Notes under the pieces: model-generated | What the model saw: the letters and a program-made list of their open reading frames with translations, nothing else | What the model was told of the DNA's origin: nothing | The model's database searches: none | Made by a program: the position numbers and the translations under genes | Source: Anaerolineae bacterium | GTDB lineage: Bacteria > Chloroflexota > Anaerolineae > Anaerolineales > UBA4823 | Reading direction: 5' to 3' | Length of the DNA: 18,711 nt | NCBI GenBank assembly: GCA_030622805.1 | Contig: JAUXFR010000002.1 | Coordinates: 1-18,711, forward strand | Part shown: positions 1 through 8,148 of the stretch, piece by piece | Layout of the letters: each line of letters begins with the position of its first letter | Numbering within the stretch: position 1 is the first letter of the stretch

Positions 1-574
1 AGGCCTCATCCCAGATAGCATACAGGCGATCAATATCCTCACTGGGTATCTCTAAATGTTTTGCCAGATCAGAGAATCCTCGCATATCCTGACCGATTTC
101 ACTAAGGGACATTGATTTTGGCAGCCGCCTAAAGAGGTAGTGCAATTTATTCCACTCAATTTGATACGCGGTCAGTGTCGGTACGATATCATCGATATCC
201 GAACGGCTGGCGATGAAGCACGCCAACGTGTGCTCACCATCGAAATAACAACGCCGGCGCCGGGCGATCGCTGAGACTTCCTGCCAGCCGCACACATCGC
301 CAAACCCTGCGTGCAGGAAGACATCTTCGCTCTGACCCAGCACTACCAGGTCGACATCCGGCGTGCACGGCGGAAGCCGGAGCATACTGTAGATGAACGC
401 CGACATATCCGGATCATCGTTACGAGCCCCGGGATGCAGCAGTGAATTCATGCTGGCATGCACTTCCTCCAGCGTGCGTATCTGTACGTCGGCGGTCGAA
501 CGCAGCAGGGAATAATAAGTGCGTAAATAAAGTTCTACTTCTTCCGATTCTGTGGTGGGAACTGTACGTTCCAT
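1..574 (-). CDS. Conserved protein of unknown function, 3' end outside window
   Basis: An open minus-strand frame starts at ATG 572-574 and runs off the left edge, giving about 191 residues without a stop. GAGGA lies just upstream of this ATG, and the start is 11 nt after the TGA of the preceding FAD/2Fe-2S gene. An in-frame ATG at 593-595 would overlap that gene but has no better ribosome site. The visible protein is soluble, with no signal peptide or membrane segment. It has an acidic helical start, then a segment with LVVLGQSEDVF, an Arg-rich RRRRCYFDGEHTLACFIASR stretch, and DIDDIVPTLTAYQIEWNK at roughly residues 125-142. The last part resembles a small helical module (AKHLEIPSEDIDRLYAIW). 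I do not recognise the family. Position as last known gene of the hydroxylase operon suggests a linked role, but no function can be assigned. Confidence 0.75.
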   Translation of the reverse strand, partial: MERTVPTTESEEVELYLRTYYSLLRSTADVQIRTLEEVHASMNSLLHPGARNDDPDMSAFIYSMLRLPPCTPDVDLVVLGQSEDVFLHAGFGDVCGWQEVSAIARRRRCYFDGEHTLACFIASRSDIDDIVPTLTAYQIEWNKLHYLFRRLPKSMSLSEIGQDMRGFSDLAKHLEIPSEDIDRLYAIWDEA

Positions 575-584
575 GATCCATTCC

Positions 585-2039
585 TCACTTGCCATCATCC
601 GCGATTTTCTGTGTTTTAATAACACTCGCTTTCTCAATCGCCTGTACGATTTTATAGTACCCGGTGCAGCGGCACAGGTTGCCAGTGATTGCCGTTTGTA
701 TCTGTTCCTTTGTCGGGTTGGGCTGCTCTTCCAACAGCTTGACCCCCGACATGATGAAACCTGGTGTGCAATAACCGCACTGCACAGCTCCCTCTTCCAC
801 AAACGCTTGCTGCACCGGATGCAGATGCCCATCCAGCATCAGCCCTTCGATTGTAACAATCTCGGCTCCATGCGCTCGCACCGCCGGAACCAGGCAGCTC
901 ATTACTGCCACTCCATCCATAAAGATTGTACAGGCGCCGCACTCCCCTTCTGCACAACCTTCCTTGGTGCCAATCAAGCCAGCTTCTTCGCGCAGTAAAC
1001 GCAGCAGGGTTTTATCATGCCCGGTGTTAATAATATATTCTTTTCCGTTTATCTGGGTCACGATTGGTGTGCCAGAGAGGTGCACAGCCCCATGCTCCAG
1101 CGGTAGGAGATCGTCTTTCTGAGCCCGGGTATTGAGCAAGACGGGATCATCAGGGAACTCAATACGTTCCTCACCGACCGCGATGGCGTGCAGACTGCGC
1201 GATACACATACCCGCACCATCTCCCTGCGATAAGCTGCCGAGCTGCGCAGGTCGTCGATTGGATGGGCGTCACCCATCGCCAGATCCGCTGCCTGTGCAA
1301 TCGTCGCATCATTGAGCTGGCGTTTCTGCAGGTACAACTCAGCACGGCGAGCGTGAATTATCGTAGGTGCGACGGCTCCCAGGGTTATTGCTGGGTCCTC
1401 AATCAACATATTTGTAGGATCCTGGGAAAAGGTCAGCAGGACGGCAGCGTTCACTACAGAAATTGCCTGTGCTCTGCGCAGCGCCAGTTTAATGAATGTC
1501 CCGCGCTGGTTCTGCTTCAGTGCCCGAAAAGCGATATCCACCAGCATTTCATCCTGCTCCATCACCGTACCGCGCACGCCTGTATAGAACTCTTCGAGCG
1601 GCACTACACGCTCGCAATTCAATGACCGCAGCGTCACCCGGGCACCCATCGCCACTAAAGGCGTGATCGTATCATTAGCTGGGGATGCTGTGATCAGATT
1701 TCCGGCAACTGTTCCCCGATTGCGGATCTGTGGGGCGCCAACCTCCCAGGCTGCCTGAGCCAGTGGGTGTGCATACGCACGCAATATTTCAGAACCCACA
1801 CAATCGTTATGCGTCACCAATGCTCCCAGATGGATCCAACCTGCTTCATCCATCTCGATAATGTTTAAGCCTGGAATGCGGGTGACGTCAACGACCACCT
1901 CGATCCCTTTGCGGATGCCGCGCTCAATTTCCAGGATCAGGTCCGTAGCGCCGGCTACGACACGCGCTGTACCTTTGTGTTCAGCAAGGATCTGTAATGT
2001 CTCTTCAATGCTGGTAACAGTGTAATACTTCTGCCACAT
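585..2039 (-). CDS. FAD-binding/2Fe-2S fusion subunit of a xanthine dehydrogenase-family molybdenum hydroxylase
   Basis: This protein would carry electrons from a molybdopterin subunit through two 2Fe-2S clusters to FAD. Numbering is from ATG 2037-2039 (484 aa). Residues 1-170 are the FAD-binding PCMH-type domain (VVAGATDLILE near 27, RNRGTVAGNL near 106-115). Residues 180-295 are the CO-dehydrogenase flavoprotein C-terminal domain. A plant-type 2Fe-2S domain follows (C362, C367, C370, C382), then the helical 2Fe-2S domain (C421, C424, C456, C458). All eight cysteines are present. The domain order FAD then FeS is the reverse of eukaryotic XDH. A start nine codons upstream (2066) exists, but GGAG at 2045-2048 is ideally placed for 2039, and MWQKYYTV aligns with the start of the paralogous FAD subunit (MIIEYHRP). 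No molybdopterin subunit lies next to it here. Confidence 0.93.
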   Translation of the reverse strand: MWQKYYTVTSIEETLQILAEHKGTARVVAGATDLILEIERGIRKGIEVVVDVTRIPGLNIIEMDEAGWIHLGALVTHNDCVGSEILRAYAHPLAQAAWEVGAPQIRNRGTVAGNLITASPANDTITPLVAMGARVTLRSLNCERVVPLEEFYTGVRGTVMEQDEMLVDIAFRALKQNQRGTFIKLALRRAQAISVVNAAVLLTFSQDPTNMLIEDPAITLGAVAPTIIHARRAELYLQKRQLNDATIAQAADLAMGDAHPIDDLRSSAAYRREMVRVCVSRSLHAIAVGEERIEFPDDPVLLNTRAQKDDLLPLEHGAVHLSGTPIVTQINGKEYIINTGHDKTLLRLLREEAGLIGTKEGCAEGECGACTIFMDGVAVMSCLVPAVRAHGAEIVTIEGLMLDGHLHPVQQAFVEEGAVQCGYCTPGFIMSGVKLLEEQPNPTKEQIQTAITGNLCRCTGYYKIVQAIEKASVIKTQKIADDGK

Positions 2040-2091
2040 AGATGCTCCATTATCGAATTGCTGCATCCCAACGCGGTTAAGATGCTACTTT

Positions 2092-2898
2092 TTAATCGTT
2101 ACCCGACATTATGCTGCCGTCCCCGCCCTGACGCAGCATGATGATCTCTGCCATAATGCTGACCGCTATTTCTTCCGGTGTTTCGGCGTTCAGCTCAAGC
2201 CCGATCGGTGAACGGACTCGATCAATGATTCGTTCGGGGACCCCCTGCTCTATAAGCTGTTTTTGTGTTGTCATCCAACGGCGCCTGGAACCTATCACAC
2301 CAATATAGCCAGCGTTGGAATTTAGTAATGCCGGCAGACCCAGAACATCGATATCAACACCACGGGTGGTCAGTACAATGTATGTCCACGGGGTGATTTT
2401 TAATTTATCAGGCAATTCCCCCATCTGTAGAGGGTAGTATTCATCAGCGTCCGGTACGGTTTCTGGACTGCAGAACTCCGCTCGATCATCGCTGACGATC
2501 ACCCAGAAACCCAACCAATGTGCCAGATGAGCGACCGCTTTACCCACATGACCTGCCCCAATCACTAACATGCTCGGTTTCGGCAAAACAGGCTCCACAT
2601 ATACCTCCAGTTGTCCACCGCATACGCCAGGGTCTCCACGCTCTGGATCAGCCATACTGTATTCCACCATGCGCGAGCTGCCCTGCTTGATCGCTTCGAG
2701 CGCCTCGGTAATTACACGGTTTTCCAGCTCGCCGCCACCAACTGTACCGATGATCGATCCATCTTCATAAACCAGCATCTTACTACCAGTACCCCGTGGG
2801 GTTGACCCCTGGCTGCGGACGATGGTGCAGAATGCTCCAGCACGGTTCTTATTTTCCAATTCTGCTAACGCCTGAAATATTGAACGCTCTGTTGACAT
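2092..2898 (-). CDS. xdhC: XdhC/CoxI family molybdenum cofactor insertion factor
   Basis: A 268-residue protein with the two domains of the XdhC family. The N-terminal XdhC/CoxI domain contains GSTPRGTGSKM (31-41), GTVGGGELE (51-59) and the CGG motif at 93-95. The C-terminal Rossmann-like domain contains LVIGAGHVGKA (111-121), the acidic DDR turn (137-139), GVIGSRRR (200-207) and SPIGLELNAETPEEIAVSI (230-248). In characterised family members XdhC binds molybdenum cofactor, promotes its sulfuration and delivers it to apo-xanthine dehydrogenase in the cytoplasm; it is not part of the final enzyme. The gene begins 3 nt after the pyrophosphatase stop and is followed by the FAD/2Fe-2S subunit, so it is probably co-translated with the hydroxylases it would mature. 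Confidence 0.93.
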   Translation of the reverse strand: MSTERSIFQALAELENKNRAGAFCTIVRSQGSTPRGTGSKMLVYEDGSIIGTVGGGELENRVITEALEAIKQGSSRMVEYSMADPERGDPGVCGGQLEVYVEPVLPKPSMLVIGAGHVGKAVAHLAHWLGFWVIVSDDRAEFCSPETVPDADEYYPLQMGELPDKLKITPWTYIVLTTRGVDIDVLGLPALLNSNAGYIGVIGSRRRWMTTQKQLIEQGVPERIIDRVRSPIGLELNAETPEEIAVSIMAEIIMLRQGGDGSIMSGND

Positions 2899-2901
2899 TT
2901 C

Positions 2902-4248
2902 TCAAACCTCTAACAAACTTAGTATGACTGGCAGGAGCTGCTTCTTCCTGGAAACAACCCCATTTGCCAGACGGGTGCTGTCAGATTGCAGTGGGTATGG
3001 TAAATCATCCAGAATTGGCGGCGCGTTGACCGTAACCAGCCGGCTGGAATCACCTACAATGTCAGTGACCATTAACATCGCGAAATCCAATCCCCGCTGC
3101 TGACGGAGATTATCCAGAGCCTCTGTCAAAACACCCAGATGCTCATCCAGCTGCATCAAATTAGTTACCTCTGCCTGAGCGATGGCGAATTCATAACCTC
3201 CCGCTTCGTACATCTTAATGTCCGTGCTGACGATGTCTTCAGGATCAGCCCTTGACAGCCCCGCACCGGCTTCCAGCACCTTTACACCAAACGATTCGAT
3301 CGTCTCATCCGGTAGTGGACCGTTCTGCACAAACGCCCAACGAGACAGGGTTTCCACCGCTTCTTTATCACGATCAGTGGTTGTTGGGGAATTCAAGATC
3401 AAGGTGTCGGCGACCAATCCTGCCACTAACAATCCTGCAATATCTGGTGGGGGACGCAGACCAGCATCGCGAATACGCTCCGTTACCAATGTACAGGTGC
3501 TGCCCACCACATCCACTGAGAAACGGATTGGTGCACGCGTCGAGGGATTGCCAAGTCGATGGTGGTCCAGGATTTCGATCAACTCTGCTTCCTCGATTGA
3601 GCCAAGCGCCTGAGCAGCTTCGTTATGGTCCACAAGGATCAAGCGCAAACGCGGAGGGTTCAAGACATCCCGCTGGAGGCTGACTCCCAGATACAGACCA
3701 ACTTCATCAACGATCAGGAAATCGTTGTGCTCTTCACGCAAGACTCTGTTGATTACATCACGTATCCTGGTGCTTGCTCGGAAACGAGGTACGCTCTTAT
3801 CGCAAGCCTCACTGCACGGTAGTTCCATGATCTCCGCCACACGCATTTCTTGCTGTTGTGGCAATGGACCAATTAATTTCCCGATCAATTTGATTAGACT
3901 GACACCCGTAATCATCCCGACTGGCTTGCCCGTCTCCTCATCAACAACAGGCGCGACGCCGCCTGTGCGATTGATGACCGGCCAAGCTTCACCAATCGGA
4001 CTATCTGGAAATGTGGTGTCATAGCGCCGGGTGACCGCTTCAAAGCGCGGTGATGCATCCGTGAGCAGGGTTGGCGCTTCGATCTCCAGTCGTTTCAATA
4101 TCCAGGTGGTCTGTGGGTTGATTGGACCTGCGCGAGCCGCAAGCGTGTCTTCTCCATCCCTTTCACGCAAGAGCCAGGCATATCCCACCGCCGAGGCGAT
4201 AGAATCGGTGTCAGGGTTTATATGTCCAATGACATAGGTGTGTGACAT
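2902..4248 (-). CDS. CBS-domain family II manganese-dependent inorganic pyrophosphatase
   Basis: This enzyme hydrolyses pyrophosphate to two phosphates in the cytoplasm. The 448-residue protein has the DHH-type metal site of family II enzymes: GHxNPDTDS with H9, D13 and D15, then D207-H208, D228-H229-H230 and D281. The C-terminal DHHA2 domain ends in the substrate-binding S-R-K-K motif at 433-436. Residues about 68-195 are an inserted pair of CBS motifs, absent from the roughly 310-residue basic form. In known CBS-PPases these bind adenine nucleotides and regulate activity. No DRTGG domain is seen. GGAG sits 10 nt before the ATG. The stop is 3 nt from the xdhC start, which implies coupling to molybdenum-enzyme maturation. 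Nucleotidylation of molybdopterin releases pyrophosphate, a possible but unproven reason for this placement. Confidence 0.93.
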   Translation of the reverse strand: MSHTYVIGHINPDTDSIASAVGYAWLLRERDGEDTLAARAGPINPQTTWILKRLEIEAPTLLTDASPRFEAVTRRYDTTFPDSPIGEAWPVINRTGGVAPVVDEETGKPVGMITGVSLIKLIGKLIGPLPQQQEMRVAEIMELPCSEACDKSVPRFRASTRIRDVINRVLREEHNDFLIVDEVGLYLGVSLQRDVLNPPRLRLILVDHNEAAQALGSIEEAELIEILDHHRLGNPSTRAPIRFSVDVVGSTCTLVTERIRDAGLRPPPDIAGLLVAGLVADTLILNSPTTTDRDKEAVETLSRWAFVQNGPLPDETIESFGVKVLEAGAGLSRADPEDIVSTDIKMYEAGGYEFAIAQAEVTNLMQLDEHLGVLTEALDNLRQQRGLDFAMLMVTDIVGDSSRLVTVNAPPILDDLPYPLQSDSTRLANGVVSRKKQLLPVILSLLEV

Positions 4249-4297
4249 TTATGCTCTACTCCTTGATTCTCGTTCAAGACCTGTGTTTTTGTGATCC

Positions 4298-4326
4298 ATA
4301 AAATGATGGTTGAATAAACATTTCAA
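4298..4326 (-). promoter_or_regulatory. Possible internal sigma70-type promoter before the pyrophosphatase gene
   Basis: In the 92-nt gap between the XDH catalytic subunit stop and the pyrophosphatase ATG, the minus strand reads TTGAAA (4321-4326), a 17-nt spacer, then TTTTAT (4298-4303). The -35 matches 5 of 6 and the -10 matches 4 of 6 consensus positions. It would give a leader of about 43 nt. This is the largest gap within the left block, which fits a secondary promoter for pyrophosphatase and xdhC. Pattern match only. Confidence 0.35.
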
Positions 4327-4340
4327 TGGACCAGAGATAA

Positions 4341-7300
4341 TTATGTATTTAACTTCATCCAGATTTTCTCTGGCGTGATTGGATTATCGTTGATGTGGAC
4401 ACCGCAGGCATCCAAAACCGCATTTCCAACCGCCGGTGCTACACCATCCATCGGGATTTCAGCAACCGCTTTGACTCCGAATGGGTGCGATGGCTCGAAG
4501 GTTTCGACAAAGATGGTTTCGAGTTCGGGCATTTCATTGGCGCGGAATATATGATAATCCCACAGGTCAACTTCACGTGCACGCCCTCGCTCATCATAGC
4601 ACATCTCTTCACTCACCGCATATCCCAATGCCTGTGCCATACCACCTTCTACCTGACCGGAGGCGGTGATCGGATTTACGATCACGCCTGAATCAACAGC
4701 CATCACCAGTCTGTCCACCACAACCTGACCGGTTTCAATATCTACGGTAACCTCCGCAAATTGTGCCGCGAACGGTGGTGGCGCCACAGGCGACATATAG
4801 GAGCCCACACCCATAATCTGTTCCTGATCTTCGTGGTGCAGCGCGTTGTGACCCACATCACTCAGGTTGACAGAGCGACCATCCGGAGTGATTGCTCTCC
4901 GTTCTACCAGGCGGATCTCAGATGGTTGTACGCGTTGTTGCTCAGTGTCTTCGTTCAGCATACGGGAAGCGCGGTCACGGATCCGTTCAGCGACCTTCTC
5001 CGCCGCCAGGACAACTGCTGCACCTGAGACATAAGTGGTACTGGAAGCGTAGGCGCCCTTATCAAATGGCGTGAAATCTGTATCCGATGAATACACCAGC
5101 ACATCCTCCAGCGGAACGCCGAGTACTTCCGCAGCCATCTGCGCCAGTACGGTATCTGAACCTGTCCCAAGGTCGGTCGCGCCGACTAATAAATTAAAAG
5201 AGCCATCTTCGTTCATCTTGATACTCGCCCCACCCATGTCCAGGTATGGGATCGCTGTGCCCTGCATCACCAGCGCTACGCCGATCCCTTTCCTCAGGTA
5301 TGGTGCACATTCACCTTTCACATTGAATACATCGTGCCATTCCGGTACAGCGTATTTCTGATCCCATCCGATCACAGCTTTGCCCTGCTGAACGCATGCT
5401 TCCAATCCACAGGTTTCAATTATCTCAGGGCGTGGTTCCCTTCCTTCGCTCCATGCAGTGCTGAATGGGTGCAGCTCGCCAGCACGTAAGGCATTTTTGA
5501 GTCGGAATTCTAATGGATCGAGATCCAGATGGCGGGCGATTTTTTCTATATGCCGCTCAACTGCCCAGAACCCCTGTGGTACACCGTAGCCGCGGTAAGC
5601 GCCAGCCGGTGGATGGTTTGTATACACGATGTCAGCATAGAAGCGGATATTCGGAGCCTTTCGATAAGGTCCATCCCCAACATACAGCGCCATTGCTTTG
5701 TGTCCCGTGTTCCCGGTAACCGTCAACGCATGGCAGCCATAGGCGCCGGTGTCCGTCAGGACATACATCGCATTGGCTGTGATCGTGCCATCGGATTTCA
5801 CGCCAGTCTTCATGCGGATGCGCATCGGATGGCGTGAACGGGCGTCGATGAATTCCTCTTCGCGTGTATATTCATGGATAACACTTCTGCCAGTAGCGAT
5901 TGTCAGATGAGCCGCAACGTCTTCGTTCAGGATCTCTTGCTTCCCTCCAAAACCACCGCCAATACGCGGTTTGATCACCCGTATGCGCTTGATCGGCAAT
6001 CCCAACACCGGAGCCAGCTGGCGTCGCACATGAAAAGGAACCTGTGTACTGGTGCGGATCACCAGGCGGTCGTCTTCATTCCAGTAGGTGACCACCACGT
6101 GCGGTTCGATATGAGCTGGCTGGACTTTCGATACACTGAACTCATCTTCAAAAATGTGATCGGCTTCTTCGTATCCCTGTTCTATATCGCCAATGTCAAT
6201 TCGGATCTCCGCTGCCAGATTGCGACCTGGATCCGAATCGGCGAAGTTAACAAACTCTGGTTCATCATGCAGCACAGGTGCTCCGGGTTTCATCGCATCA
6301 TCCGGATCGAGTAATTCTGGCAAAGGCTCATATTCCACTTCGATCAATTCAAGTGCTTTTTTAGCGATCTCTTCTGTCTCCGCAGCGACAAAAGCTACAC
6401 GATCACCGACATAGCGAACTTTATTGTCCAGAGAAAAGGTGTCCAACGGACCCGGAATTGGGTCGGATTGTCCAGCAGTTGAATAAACCACGCGTGGGAT
6501 ATCCTTCCAGGTTAGCACGGCTGCCACACCGGGCAGCGACAGGGCGTTACTGACATCAATATGTTTGATGCGTGCATGCGCTACAGGGCTGTGCAGGACT
6601 TTTGCGATCAGCATACCGCGGCGTTCAAAATCCGCTGTAAAGGCTGGTTTTCCCTGGACCAGTTTAACAGCATCAACCTTGGGATCCGGTTTACCAACTC
6701 GGCTGAGGGTCTCTCTCTCTGATGTGACAATCATTTTAGGAAGCACTTGAACCTTCGTGTCAGTAGAAGAAGGGATAGGAGCAAAGAAATCAGGTGATTC
6801 TGTATCCCCCACCCCCTTTCCCCTATCTCCTGAAATTCCTTGCGGCTCGGGGAAAATCCTCCTGCCCACATCGTTGGCTGCCTCTCCCCTCATCCTTGCC
6901 GCGGCTCGCAGGACAGCCTGAACGGGTTTCAGATAGCCAGTGCAGCGGCAGAGCACACCTGATAATGCCTCGCGCACTTCATCTTCACCTGGATCAGGAT
7001 TGCGCTCAAGCAAAGCTTTTGCTGCCAGAATCTGGGCTGGTGTACAGTAGCCGCACTGGATGGCTCCCGTTTCCACAAAAGCTTGCTGCAGTGAATGAAG
7101 TCCCTCTGTCAGCTTCCACCCCTGTTCTGGGTGCTGACCGACTGCCTCAATGGTCTGGACGCGAGAACCTTCAGCCTGTGCTGCTAGTAAAAGGCAGGAA
7201 TTGACAGGTCGTCCATCCAGTAGTACGGTGCATGAACCGCATTCACCTTTTTCGCAGCCATGCTTTGTCCCAAAATATCCTTCTCTACGAAGTACTGATA

Positions 7301-7367
7301 ACAGGCTTTCTCCTGGAGAGATGTCTAATTCTTTACCGAAATCGTTAATATTGAGATTTACTATCAT
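4341..7367 (-). CDS. 2Fe-2S/molybdopterin fusion subunit of a xanthine dehydrogenase-family hydroxylase (XdhD/YgfN-like)
   Basis: The catalytic subunit would hydroxylate an N-heterocycle or purine at molybdenum and pass electrons to its own 2Fe-2S clusters. Numbering is from ATG 7365-7367 (1008 aa). The plant-type cluster uses C38, C43, C46 and C58; the helical cluster uses C105, C108, C140 and C142. A linker of about 50 residues (160-210) follows, then the a/b hammerhead domain and the molybdopterin domains. GGGFGGK at 470-476, AYRGYG at 590-595 and FDKGAYASS at 768-776 are family motifs. The likely catalytic Glu is E970 in GVKAVAE, where most relatives have GxKGxGE. Domain order, length and motifs match E. 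coli XdhD, whose FeS domain has lost its cysteines; here all are intact. The start overlaps the FAD gene stop (ATGA), with GGAGG 6 nt upstream. An upstream ATG at 7445 lies deep inside that gene. Confidence 0.93.
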   Translation of the reverse strand: MIVNLNINDFGKELDISPGESLLSVLRREGYFGTKHGCEKGECGSCTVLLDGRPVNSCLLLAAQAEGSRVQTIEAVGQHPEQGWKLTEGLHSLQQAFVETGAIQCGYCTPAQILAAKALLERNPDPGEDEVREALSGVLCRCTGYLKPVQAVLRAAARMRGEAANDVGRRIFPEPQGISGDRGKGVGDTESPDFFAPIPSSTDTKVQVLPKMIVTSERETLSRVGKPDPKVDAVKLVQGKPAFTADFERRGMLIAKVLHSPVAHARIKHIDVSNALSLPGVAAVLTWKDIPRVVYSTAGQSDPIPGPLDTFSLDNKVRYVGDRVAFVAAETEEIAKKALELIEVEYEPLPELLDPDDAMKPGAPVLHDEPEFVNFADSDPGRNLAAEIRIDIGDIEQGYEEADHIFEDEFSVSKVQPAHIEPHVVVTYWNEDDRLVIRTSTQVPFHVRRQLAPVLGLPIKRIRVIKPRIGGGFGGKQEILNEDVAAHLTIATGRSVIHEYTREEEFIDARSRHPMRIRMKTGVKSDGTITANAMYVLTDTGAYGCHALTVTGNTGHKAMALYVGDGPYRKAPNIRFYADIVYTNHPPAGAYRGYGVPQGFWAVERHIEKIARHLDLDPLEFRLKNALRAGELHPFSTAWSEGREPRPEIIETCGLEACVQQGKAVIGWDQKYAVPEWHDVFNVKGECAPYLRKGIGVALVMQGTAIPYLDMGGASIKMNEDGSFNLLVGATDLGTGSDTVLAQMAAEVLGVPLEDVLVYSSDTDFTPFDKGAYASSTTYVSGAAVVLAAEKVAERIRDRASRMLNEDTEQQRVQPSEIRLVERRAITPDGRSVNLSDVGHNALHHEDQEQIMGVGSYMSPVAPPPFAAQFAEVTVDIETGQVVVDRLVMAVDSGVIVNPITASGQVEGGMAQALGYAVSEEMCYDERGRAREVDLWDYHIFRANEMPELETIFVETFEPSHPFGVKAVAEIPMDGVAPAVGNAVLDACGVHINDNPITPEKIWMKLNT

Positions 7368-8140
7368 ACTCTGCCTCCCATGTCGGCGATAGCGCGTTTT
7401 GTCAACACGACTGCCATTTCCCGGCGGTATTGTGCGCTGGCCCATTGATCACCAGCATTTTGAAAAACGTTCTGCGCCGCAATTTCTGCCCCACTGGACT
7501 CTGGACCATCAAATGCCAGTGCAGGCATTTCTCCATAGCCACCCAATACGACTCTCGTACGCCCGGATGACCAGATCGCAACGGCTGCACTGACAAGCGG
7601 CAGGTCAAATGGGGACCTGGATACATAATGGTAGGATAATTTTGTATTCAAAGGAAGATGGATCTGAGTAATCAAACGATGTCTTAACTTTAGATCCCGT
7701 AAGGGTAATAATTCCCCGTAGCTGATTTCTTCTTCACCTGGTAGAAGTGTAAGCGTTGGATTTAGTGCCAACATCGCAGTCCCGAATGGTGATCGACCGT
7801 CTGCTGAGACCAGCCCACCTGCCACCGTTGCCAACTGGCGGATATTGATCGTTCCCTCCAGACGGATAGCGTCACAAAGTGCTTGAGGTAAAACTACGTC
7901 GCTCTTTCCATCCAGCTCAAGCAGGCTCTGCAGTTTGCATGTTGCTCCAATCTGCAGGAGTTGCCCGTGCTTATTTATTTCATCAAGCCCTAGAGATTGC
8001 AGATCGACTACGGCGTACGCTTCCCTGGACGGTTGATTCAAGACCGTACCCCCACCGAGTGGTACAGTCGCAGGTTGATCACGAGACAATAAAATCAGCG
8101 CTTCATTGATTGTCTGTGGGCGGTGATATTCAATGATCAT
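7364..8140 (-). CDS. FAD-binding subunit of a molybdenum hydroxylase (YgfM/CoxM-like)
   Basis: A 258-residue flavoprotein subunit that would accept electrons from the neighbouring 2Fe-2S/molybdopterin protein. The N-terminal FAD-binding PCMH-type fold shows LGGGTVLN near residue 32 in the pyrophosphate-binding position and IRQLATVAGGL near 99-109. The C-terminal CO-dehydrogenase flavoprotein domain includes SRSPFDLPLVSAAVAIW and ends with a QYRREMAVVLTKRA helix. It is shorter and more divergent than the FAD domain of the 585-2039 fusion and carries no FeS domain. Length and divergence resemble E. coli YgfM, the presumed partner of XdhD. AGGTG lies 5 nt before the ATG, within the end of the thioesterase gene. 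The 3' end overlaps the catalytic subunit start by 4 nt, so the two are almost certainly made together. Confidence 0.93.
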   Translation of the reverse strand: MIIEYHRPQTINEALILLSRDQPATVPLGGGTVLNQPSREAYAVVDLQSLGLDEINKHGQLLQIGATCKLQSLLELDGKSDVVLPQALCDAIRLEGTINIRQLATVAGGLVSADGRSPFGTAMLALNPTLTLLPGEEEISYGELLPLRDLKLRHRLITQIHLPLNTKLSYHYVSRSPFDLPLVSAAVAIWSSGRTRVVLGGYGEMPALAFDGPESSGAEIAAQNVFQNAGDQWASAQYRREMAVVLTKRAIADMGGRV

Positions 8141-8148
8141 AAAAACAC

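Noticed and set aside
552..998. Plus-strand frame of 148 codons opposite the FAD/2Fe-2S gene
   Set aside because: It lies entirely antisense to conserved cysteine-rich 2Fe-2S coding sequence and shows no recognisable protein features.
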